From an uncultured Ruminococcus sp. (GTDB lineage Bacteria; Bacillota; Clostridia; Oscillospirales; Acutalibacteraceae), in NCBI GenBank assembly GCA_905234305.1, contig CAJOHT010000059.1, forward strand, positions 1 to 6,262: a stretch of 6,262 nucleotides of DNA, read 5' to 3'. Below the pieces are notes generated by a model, which worked only from the letters and a program-made list of their open reading frames with translations, made no database searches and was not told the DNA's origin. How positions within the stretch are numbered: position 1 is the stretch's first letter; each line of letters begins with the position of its first letter. This document shows, in pieces, positions 1 through 5,971 of this stretch. The translations under genes were made by a program, and so were the position numbers.

Positions 1-38
1 TATAAAAGTTTTTGTTTTTGTCTTGGATTTTTCGCCAT
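1..38 (-). CDS. Start of a gene running off the left edge, possibly a WYL-type regulator
   Basis: An ATG on the minus strand at 38-36 opens a frame that stays open to the window edge and reads MAKNPRQKQKLL. It begins 4 nt after the stop of the permease gene, with a weak AGG about 8 nt upstream, so it would be translated as part of the same transcript. The pattern MAK-x-x-x-QK-x-KLL resembles the N-terminus of many clostridial WYL-domain/HTH transcriptional regulators, which typically start with MAK followed by QK-x-KLLYL and a winged-helix region. Only 12 residues are visible, so the family call is a recollected resemblance, not a domain match. It could instead be any lysine-rich small protein, or not a gene. 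Confidence 0.4.
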   Translation of the reverse strand, partial: MAKNPRQKQKLL

Positions 39-42
39 TATA

Positions 43-972
43 TCAACCTATAGTCTGTGCCAGCGCGATAATCACGGGCATCGTTATTATTGAAAGTATC
101 GTCGTAACGGATACAAGCCCTACCGAAAGGTCGGCGTCGCGGTTAAACTTCGCCGCGAACATAGTCGTAGTAGCGGCTACGGGAGCAGACGCGGCTATCG
201 TACAGGAAACGATGATATCGGTATCGACAGAGCATAATTTCATTACAAAAAGCGCCGCGCAGGGAATCAGCAGCAGCCTTACAGCCGACACGGCGTATAT
301 TCCCAAATCGCACACAGAGTCCTTAAACTTAAATCTCGTAAGATAAAATCCGATTACAAGCATCGGCAAAGGCGTATTCAGTCCCGCTATATACTCAATC
401 GGGCTTAACAGCACTTCGGGCAGCTGAATTTTCAGCAGAAAAAGCAATAAGGCTGCCGAGGCTCCGAGAACCCCAGGGTTAAGTATTATCTTCTTTATGT
501 CGAACCCGACCTTATCTCCGCTCATATCGAGCAGTCCGTAGCTCCATACTATGATATTGAACGAAGCAACAAACACAGTTCCGTAGAAAACGCCCGTATC
601 GCCGAGAATCGCCTGCTGCAGCGGAAGCGACATAAATCCGCAATTGGAAAATACCGCCGCAAATCTCATTACGATCCTTCGGCTTTCGTCCTTGCTCCTG
701 AAAATCAGACGGCATATAATAACTGACAGTATTTGTATCGCAAAAGCGCATAGCGCGCATACCGCGAGATTTAAAAGCAGCTCAGGGCTGAATTTAACCT
801 TTTGAAAGGATTTAACCATAATACAGGGCGTAGCGAGATACAGCACCACGTTCGTAAGGTGCTTGGCTCCGCTTTCGGTAATAAGCACTGTTTTACCGCT
901 TATAAACCCAACGGCTATAAGGATAAACAGCACGGCTACCTGTTCGGCTACAACTACAACATTACTCCACAT
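43..972 (-). CDS. AEC-family (auxin efflux carrier type) permease
   Basis: This 309-residue integral membrane protein belongs to the AEC transporter family, whose bacterial members export or exchange small organic anions such as malate; the substrate here cannot be told. About ten hydrophobic segments are visible, roughly at residues 8-26, 38-56, 65-90, 102-122, 126-147, 163-182, 190-212, 222-246, 251-274 and 282-307. This is the usual 5+5 layout and length. Family-like signatures are LATPC at 46-50 in the second helix, FSNCGFMSLPL at 108-118, NPGVLG at 165-170, and PVAATTTMFAAKFNRD at 264-279. I chose the ATG at 972 because AAAAGG lies 6 nt upstream; an in-frame TTG at 1008 has no such site and would add 12 polar residues. 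It has its own promoter, diverging from the DUF6465-like gene, and is followed after 4 nt by another leftward gene. Confidence 0.93.
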   Translation of the reverse strand: MWSNVVVVAEQVAVLFILIAVGFISGKTVLITESGAKHLTNVVLYLATPCIMVKSFQKVKFSPELLLNLAVCALCAFAIQILSVIICRLIFRSKDESRRIVMRFAAVFSNCGFMSLPLQQAILGDTGVFYGTVFVASFNIIVWSYGLLDMSGDKVGFDIKKIILNPGVLGASAALLLFLLKIQLPEVLLSPIEYIAGLNTPLPMLVIGFYLTRFKFKDSVCDLGIYAVSAVRLLLIPCAALFVMKLCSVDTDIIVSCTIAASAPVAATTTMFAAKFNRDADLSVGLVSVTTILSIITMPVIIALAQTIG

Positions 973-978
973 AAAATA

Positions 979-984
979 CCTTTT
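979..984 (-). promoter_or_regulatory. Ribosome binding site fixing the permease start
   Basis: On the minus strand AAAAGG is followed by 6 nt and then ATG at 972-970. This decides the start in favour of the ATG over the upstream TTG at 1008, which would place this site inside the coding region. Confidence 0.7.
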
Positions 985-1020
985 CACTGTCCTATTACAG
1001 GGACACAATATTTCTATTTT

Positions 1021-1049
1021 ATTATAACAACAATCGTCGGCAATTACAA
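1021..1049 (-). promoter_or_regulatory. Sigma-A-like promoter of the permease gene
   Basis: Read on the minus strand, a -35 like TTGTAA (1049-1044, 4/6 consensus) and a perfect -10 TATAAT (1026-1021) are 17 nt apart. Transcription would start near 1014 and leave a leader of about 40 nt. Five nt upstream of the -35 lies an inverted repeat, AATGT-TGTT-ACATT (1054-1067), in operator or activator position. Confidence 0.7.
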
Positions 1050-1160
1050 TACCAATGTTGTTACATTTTAAAATTCCCGCTCAACGTATTGTGTTTTTTG
1101 CATAAAATAAGGTTTTTTTATTGTGCAATTTGTACAATGTTACAAAGTTTTGAAAATTCG

Positions 1161-1188
1161 TTGACTTTTAGGAAAACTATAGTATAAT
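1161..1188 (+). promoter_or_regulatory. Sigma-A-like promoter of the DUF6465-like gene
   Basis: TTGACT (1161-1166, 5/6 of the -35 consensus) and TATAAT (1183-1188, perfect -10) are separated by 16 nt, with AT-rich sequence upstream. The start of transcription is expected near 1195, giving a leader of about 70 nt. This is the strongest promoter in the window, consistent with the strong ribosome site and biased codon use of the gene it serves. Confidence 0.85.
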
Positions 1189-1192
1189 ACAA

Positions 1193-1219
1193 AATGTAAA
1201 CAAAGATATTGCTTACATT
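1193..1219 (+). promoter_or_regulatory. Possible operator straddling the transcription start
   Basis: AATGTAA (1193-1199) and TTACATT (1213-1219) form a perfect 7-bp inverted repeat with a 13-nt spacer, starting at the predicted transcription start. A third exact TTACATT is at 1061-1067, and a near copy (AATGTTA) is at 1136-1142. The position is typical of a repressor site, but the sequence is AT-rich and no regulator is identified. Confidence 0.3.
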
Positions 1220-1263
1220 GTATAAATCTAAAATAAAAGAATATTTCAGAGGAGGTCATTCAA

Positions 1264-1662
1264 ATGGCAACAACAAAAAAGACTGAAACAAAGACAGAGG
1301 CTAAGGCCGCTGAGAAGAAGACTGCTACTAAGGCTGCTGCCAAGACAGCCGAGAAGAAGACTGCTACTAAGGCTGCTGCTAAGACAGCCGAGAAGAAGAC
1401 AGCTACTAAGACAGCTACTAAGGCTCCCGCTAAGAAGCCTGCCGCTAAGAAGACAACAACTAAGAAGGCTACTGCCGCTAAGGTTGAGGTATTCGTAGAG
1501 TTCGGCGGAGTTCAGGTTTCTATCGACGAAGTTGTTAAGAACGTAAAGCTCACTAACGGTAAGGCTGCTAAGGATATCACAGTTTATATCAAGCCCGAAG
1601 AGAGCAAGGCTTATTTCGTAGCTGACGGCGAAGAGAAAGAAATGGATGTATTCTTCTGCTAA
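1264..1662 (+). CDS. Histone H1-like Lys/Ala-rich tail fused to a DUF6465-like domain
   Basis: This 132-residue protein has two parts. Residues 1-73 are almost only Lys, Ala, Thr, Glu and Pro, resembling the C-terminal tails of eukaryotic histone H1 and bacterial HU/Hc1-type proteins. Two full and one partial 13-residue repeats (AEKKTATKAAAKT) occupy residues 16-49. Residues 74-132 are a compact domain with the pattern VFVEFGGVQVSIDEVV, then YIKPEESKAYFVADGE, which I recognise as like DUF6465, a small clostridial family of unknown function. The tail probably binds nucleic acid through charge (inference). There is no signal peptide or membrane segment. AGGAGG lies 8 nt before the ATG. Lysines in the repeats are all AAG and alanines mostly GCT/GCC, a bias suggesting high expression. 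It is a single-gene unit with its own promoter and terminator. The domain name is recalled, not searched. Confidence 0.9.
   Translation: MATTKKTETKTEAKAAEKKTATKAAAKTAEKKTATKAAAKTAEKKTATKTATKAPAKKPAAKKTTTKKATAAKVEVFVEFGGVQVSIDEVVKNVKLTNGKAAKDITVYIKPEESKAYFVADGEEKEMDVFFC
1309..1410 (+). repeat. 39-bp in-frame tandem repeat (2.6 copies)
   Basis: Copies at 1309-1347 and 1348-1386 and a partial copy at 1387-1410 each encode AEKKTATKAAAKT or its beginning. The copies differ only at a few third positions, such as GCT/GCC and ACT/ACA, so the array is recent or kept homogeneous. A 13-codon unit lets copy number change without a frameshift. Confidence 0.85.
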
Positions 1663-1683
1663 TTATTAAATATATAAGCATTT

Positions 1684-1714
1684 AAAAAACCGAGCGAATC
1701 CCGCTCGGTTTTTT
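1684..1714 (+). terminator. Intrinsic terminator of the DUF6465-like gene
   Basis: ACCGAGCG (1689-1696), loop AATCC (1697-1701) and CGCTCGGT (1702-1709) form a perfect GC-rich stem. It is extended by six A on the left and six T (1709-1714) on the right. It begins 21 nt after the stop codon at 1660-1662. The A-run on the left gives the opposite strand a U-tract as well, so it could also stop leftward transcription. Confidence 0.93.
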
Positions 1715-1755
1715 GTTGTTTTTAAGGACTCGTTCCCTACTTTCCACTTACCACT

Positions 1756-1785
1756 AAAAAAGGAGCCTCCGAAGAAGCTCCTTTT
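1756..1785 (-). terminator. Intrinsic terminator of gdhA
   Basis: Read leftward, AAAAGGAGCTTC (1785-1774), loop TTCG (1773-1770) and GAGGCTCC (1769-1762) fold with one U-G wobble into a stem capped by a stable C(UUCG)G tetraloop. A run of six T (1761-1756) follows. In the rightward transcript the wobble becomes a C-A mismatch, so the hairpin is optimised for the gdhA direction. It starts 23 nt past the gdhA stop. Confidence 0.9.
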
Positions 1786-1808
1786 ACTTTTAACTATTAA
1801 CTTTATTA

Positions 1809-3173
<1,365 letters not shown>

Positions 3174-3180
3174 TTATCAC

Positions 3181-3210
3181 GGCGGACTAAATTTTTAACA
3201 ATTGCCCGCC
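3181..3210 (-). promoter_or_regulatory. Hairpin in the gdhA 5' leader
   Basis: On the minus strand GGCGGGC (3210-3204) pairs with GTCCGCC (3187-3181), a 7-bp stem with one G-U pair and a 16-nt AT-rich loop. It lies between the predicted transcription start (near 3225) and the ribosome site, ending 12 nt before GGAGG. It may protect the 5' end or modulate translation. It has no U-tract, so it is not a terminator, and I do not recognise a riboswitch. Confidence 0.4.
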
Positions 3211-3231
3211 CCAGCATTTTAACACTTTAAT

Positions 3232-3260
3232 ATAATAACATAAGGTTTCTGAAATTGCAA
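3232..3260 (-). promoter_or_regulatory. Extended -10 promoter of gdhA
   Basis: On the minus strand, TTGCAA (3260-3255, 4/6 of the -35 consensus) and TATTAT (3237-3232, 5/6 of the -10) are 17 nt apart. A TGT directly before the -10 makes an extended TGn element. The start would be near 3225, about 70 nt before the ATG. Confidence 0.7.
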
Positions 3261-3270
3261 GTTATTTTTT

Positions 3271-3289
3271 GATAAATTTCAAATTTATC
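3271..3289. promoter_or_regulatory. Perfect 19-bp palindrome upstream of the gdhA promoter
   Basis: GATAAATTT (3271-3279), one C, and AAATTTATC (3281-3289) form a perfect 9-1-9 inverted repeat. Its edge is 10 nt upstream of the gdhA -35 and its centre is about 55 nt before the predicted start, a classic position for an activator. A further half-site-like TTTTTATCA is at 3292-3300. The regulator is unknown. Confidence 0.45.
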
Positions 3290-3300
3290 TATTTTTATCA

Positions 3301-3843
3301 AATTTTAATATATCATTTGCTGGGTTTTCGTTAACTTACTTGCATATTCTTTATATCTAAGTCTGTCTGTATGCACCCTCTTCCCGCCAGCTTTGTAAAT
3401 GGGGAAGAAAAACCATTGTGTGACTTAATCCTATTGCTAAAGGGGGGCGAAATCGTTACACGCTTGTGTGTCAATTTCAGGGAATATATTGTAAGGCAGA
3501 AACGTACTGAGTTCAATTATAATTATAGTATATGCGTACGGTTAGAAGAAGTCGCTGCACTTGTTAAAGAGGAAAAGCTAAGAGGCTGTCACATTAAGAC
3601 CGAAGGAAAAGGAAACATAGATAGTCCAAAATGTCTGTATAGAAAAAGTTGATTTGGCATGGAAAGTGGTAGAAATCTGTGGTGACTTAGATTACATACA
3701 GTTCTATGATTCATACCTTAGACATTTTATAAAAATTGATACTGCCCAAATATCCATATTTGTTGATAAAGTATGGTGTAATGTTAAATTAGACAATGTT
3801 TTTTGCCGAAAGCATTATTAAAAAATAACTAAGCAAGCAACGA
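3301..3843. other. Gene-poor stretch with a possible decayed gene
   Basis: No recognisable gene, RNA or complete mobile element is seen here. On the plus strand a frame from an ATG at 3371 is open to 3652 (93 codons), and a second frame is open from 3621 to a stop at 3819-3821 (66 codons, no ATG or ribosome site). The two overlap and differ by one phase, so a single frameshift between about 3612 and 3652 would join them into a product of about 145 residues ending near DYIQFYDSYLRHFIKIDTAQ. The ATG at 3371 has no ribosome site. I recognise neither protein. A weak minus-strand frame (3331-3516) overlaps the first. Base composition is more AT-rich than the flanking genes. A gene remnant is possible, and chance open frames remain an alternative. 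Confidence 0.25.
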
Positions 3844-3868
3844 GGCTGCCGCAGTATTTGCGACAGCC
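3844..3868 (-). terminator. Hairpin terminator of the four-gene leftward operon
   Basis: On the minus strand GGCTGTCGCA (3868-3859), loop AATAC and TGCGGCAGCC (3853-3844) form a 10-bp stem with one U-G wobble. It starts 9 nt after the phosphatase stop codon. The following sequence is T-rich but interrupted (TCGTTGCTTGCTTAG, then a T-run near 3826-3821), so termination may be less efficient than at the other two hairpins. Rightward, the wobble becomes a C-A mismatch, which favours the leftward assignment. Confidence 0.65.
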
Positions 3869-3877
3869 CCAAGTTTC

Positions 3878-4639
3878 TTATCCTATCAATTTTTGCCTGA
3901 TTGTAATTATGTCCATATCGCCTATGTTACAGCTGTAGAGGAAGTTTTCGGTGTTTTTATATTCCTTGTTTATGTACTTGAAAAGCTGCTCTATTGCGTC
4001 TTTAGGGGTGTAGAGGAAGGGATGATTCCTTATAAGCGTTCCGTCGGGATTTTTAAGATAATCGCTCCATTGCTTCGCCAGTTCATTAAAACGCGGTTTA
4101 AGCATTGTACGGCTTATACAGTAATCGAACGCTATGTCGTTTAAATCAACGCCTGCCAGCGAAAGTGCTAAGGCGCTTATTATACCTGTTCTGTCTTTGC
4201 CCGCGTTGCAGTTATACTGACACGCTTTATCTGTAACGGCAAGCTCGTGCATAACGTCGTGAACCCAGCCCTTATATATTTCAATCCATTGGATATAGCT
4301 TTTGCCCCAGCCCGTAAAATATTTGCTGGGGTCCTCGCCGTTATATTCAAAGCCCGCCGCGTCGGCGCGTCCGAACATCGGCATATGCAGGTATTCAATA
4401 CCCTCAACATCGCTTAAGCTGCTTTTAAAAACGGTAACGTCCGTATCTCCGCGAAAGTCGAGCGACTTTGTAATTCCGTAATCCTTAAGAAGCTCAATAT
4501 CGCTTTCGCTAAGCTCGACGGGAGCCTCGCTGCGTACAAATACGCCGTAGTTAGTGACTTTACCGTACTTGGTAGGATAGCCGCCTAAATCGCGGCAATT
4601 GCTCATACGCTCAAGCGGGAGTCTTTTATAATATCTCAT
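3878..4639 (-). CDS. Tyrosine-phosphatase-like protein (Y_phosphatase3 / MptpB-like)
   Basis: This 253-residue soluble protein resembles bacterial tyrosine/dual-specificity phosphatases of the MptpB/LipA group, which remove phosphate from phosphotyrosine, phosphoserine or phosphoinositides through a cysteine intermediate. The N-terminal NCRDLGGYPTKYG (14-26) and SLDFRGDTD (59-67) match the family's start and its D-x-R region. The P-loop C-x5-R is CNAGKDRTG, with Cys144 as nucleophile, Asp149 and Arg150. The usual His before the Cys is Asn143, and the usual Thr after it is Asn145, so substrate preference or rate may differ. There is no signal peptide, so it is probably cytoplasmic. The ATG at 4639 has AAGGGA upstream and gives the conserved N-terminus. 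It is the last gene of the operon, 27 nt after the nuclease. Target unknown. Confidence 0.88.
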   Translation of the reverse strand: MRYYKRLPLERMSNCRDLGGYPTKYGKVTNYGVFVRSEAPVELSESDIELLKDYGITKSLDFRGDTDVTVFKSSLSDVEGIEYLHMPMFGRADAAGFEYNGEDPSKYFTGWGKSYIQWIEIYKGWVHDVMHELAVTDKACQYNCNAGKDRTGIISALALSLAGVDLNDIAFDYCISRTMLKPRFNELAKQWSDYLKNPDGTLIRNHPFLYTPKDAIEQLFKYINKEYKNTENFLYSCNIGDMDIITIRQKLIG

Positions 4640-4666
4640 TTACTCATTTCCCTTAGGCTTATAGCC

Positions 4667-5554
4667 TTATGGTTCGCACATCTGACACGCCTCAAAGCCG
4701 TTTTTGATTAAATCCGCGCGTTTACCTTTATATACCTTTTTGTTTTTAGAACTCATTTTTTCTATCGCCTCACATCCCTGAATATGAAATTTCATACTGT
4801 TTATATTGACGATATAAGTTCCCGATTTATTTTTTGATTTTTTAGATTTATTGCCTTTAGTTGAGTATTTGCCCGTTACCTTACCTTTTATTGTTCCGTC
4901 GGCACGGTTGTTGCCGTTAGCGTAGGTAATCATAACTCCCGGCTGAACATTATAGCAGTATACGTTAAAGCAAATGCCTTTTCCGTTATCCTCGACAGAC
5001 CACGCTTCCATTTCAACTCCGTTCGCGAGCAGGTTTTCCCGCTCAAATACGGGAGTTACGCGGTAAAGCACGTGGTTTTTTGTAGAGGTAACGTATTCGG
5101 CTACCTTGTTCTCAAACGGAAGCATACCTTCCGTGTTCATATATCTTGTGCCAGTTATCAGATTGCGCTCGTTAGCGTTTTCGCCCGTAAGCTGATACCC
5201 GATAAGATGACATCTGTTATAAATCTTTCCGTCGCGGATAAAAGCGTAGTCGCGCTGGACCCAGCCAGTCGGATAAACCGAGTTTATTTTACCGCGTTTT
5301 TTTCTCGGCATAAGATCGGTTGAAATATTAGCGTAAGCCGCTTGGCATCTTCCGTATATATCGAGGCGCGAATACTTCTCGAACGATTTTGTACGGGACT
5401 TTTCTTTTTCGCTGAAGTTCGGGATATTGTTATTGATTACTACGTAAGGCTTACCCGAATATTCGGGGATGTTCGAGAGAGTATTATCGTCGGGAGAACA
5501 CGCGCTCAGCGGCGCGATAATACACAGAATTAAAACGATAATAGCTTTCTTCAT
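4667..5554 (-). CDS. Lipoprotein DNA/RNA non-specific endonuclease with C-terminal Cys-rich module
   Basis: The 295-residue protein begins with a lipoprotein signal (Lys-Lys, hydrophobic 4-16, lipobox LSAC with Cys19), so it should be anchored outside the cell membrane. Residues ~60-212 match the EndA/NucA-like non-specific nuclease family (Endonuclease_NS_2), which cuts DNA and RNA using a metal ion. The beta-beta-alpha-metal core reads NRCHLIGYQLTGEN (113-126), with His116 the likely general base, then ERNLITGTRYMN, where Asn131 or Asn140 would hold the metal. The classic DRGH is NRCH here, a form I recall from many clostridial homologues. A Lys/Ser-rich linker (~228-244) leads to a C-terminal module (246-295), YIVN-x-NSMKFH-x-x-GC ... 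ACQMC, whose His257, Cys261, Cys290 and Cys293 could bind zinc. Likely roles are nutrient scavenging from DNA or DNA uptake. The start overlaps the previous stop as ATGA, with AGAGGA upstream. Confidence 0.92.
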   Translation of the reverse strand: MKKAIIVLILCIIAPLSACSPDDNTLSNIPEYSGKPYVVINNNIPNFSEKEKSRTKSFEKYSRLDIYGRCQAAYANISTDLMPRKKRGKINSVYPTGWVQRDYAFIRDGKIYNRCHLIGYQLTGENANERNLITGTRYMNTEGMLPFENKVAEYVTSTKNHVLYRVTPVFERENLLANGVEMEAWSVEDNGKGICFNVYCYNVQPGVMITYANGNNRADGTIKGKVTGKYSTKGNKSKKSKNKSGTYIVNINSMKFHIQGCEAIEKMSSKNKKVYKGKRADLIKNGFEACQMCEP

Positions 5555-5970
5555 AGCTGTTCCTCTGCGATTTCAATCATCAGAATATCCTCGATAGGTA
5601 TTACGGTTTTGTCGGTAAATATTACTTCCTTTTTAAATTCGTCTACGCGTCTTATACTGCCCGAGAAGTTTTCGTATCTGCCGCCCGACTTCTTTTCGTC
5701 GGGAATAAAGCGGCATACCCTGACTTCGGGGCGATTTTTTATATTTTTTATAATAAGGTTAAGGTTTTCGTTTAAAAGCGAAAGCTCCTCCTCGCTGAGT
5801 TCGTGTTTTTTTGAGGTTTCGCGTGAGGTTTCGTTAATCATCGCGCCGAAGCCCGTGAGCGCCGCGAATGGCATAAACTGCGCCGCGCGGTCGCGGTTCG
5901 ACATATGAGGACGGGTTTCGGAAATATGACGGGGCATATTAAGTATGTCGTTGTATTTAAAATCGTCCAT
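5551..5970 (-). CDS. YolD-like family protein
   Basis: The 139-residue soluble protein carries the signature RDRAAQFMPFAALTGF (26-41), then ETSRETSKKHELSEEE (47-62), as in clostridial YolD-like proteins. These are often encoded next to Y-family DNA polymerases and are thought to accompany them; their biochemical role is not settled. The C-terminal half (81-132) is beta-rich, with PDEKKSGGRYENFSGSIRRVD (90-110). The start at 5970 is supported by the usual family N-terminus (YNDILNMPRHISETRPHMS). It has no good ribosome site, but it begins 1 nt after the upstream gene's stop, so it is probably translated by coupling. It ends in an ATGA overlap with the nuclease gene. No polymerase gene is visible next to it here, although the upstream part of the operon is cut off. 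Confidence 0.8.
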   Translation of the reverse strand: MDDFKYNDILNMPRHISETRPHMSNRDRAAQFMPFAALTGFGAMINETSRETSKKHELSEEELSLLNENLNLIIKNIKNRPEVRVCRFIPDEKKSGGRYENFSGSIRRVDEFKKEVIFTDKTVIPIEDILMIEIAEEQL

Positions 5971-5971
5971 A

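Noticed and set aside
988..1005. TGTCC/GGACA inverted repeat in the permease leader
   Set aside because: Only 5 bp per arm with an 8-nt spacer; too short to call a regulatory structure.
973..1008. TTG start giving a 12-residue longer permease
   Set aside because: No ribosome site precedes the TTG, whereas AAAAGG is well placed before the ATG at 972, and the extension is polar and not family-like.
802..1071. Plus-strand open frame over the permease start
   Set aside because: It is antisense to a clear membrane protein and its promoter, has no ribosome site, and has no recognisable content.
1715..1755. CTTTCCACTTACCACT-like low-complexity stretch between the two terminators
   Set aside because: It looks like a degenerate short repeat, but only one copy is present here, so nothing can be supported.
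3331..3516. Minus-strand 61-codon frame upstream of gdhA
   Set aside because: No ribosome site, no recognised domain, and it overlaps another weak frame on the other strand.
3518..3523. TATAAT in the orphan region as a promoter
   Set aside because: No acceptable -35 at 15-19 nt upstream and no gene start downstream.
4655..4667. AGGCT-TAT-AGCCT hairpin between nuclease and phosphatase genes
   Set aside because: The stem is 5 bp, has no U-tract and overlaps the stop codon; unlikely to terminate or process the transcript.
5072..5908. Several plus-strand frames opposite the nuclease and YolD-like genes
   Set aside because: They mirror well-supported minus-strand genes and show no ribosome sites or family motifs.
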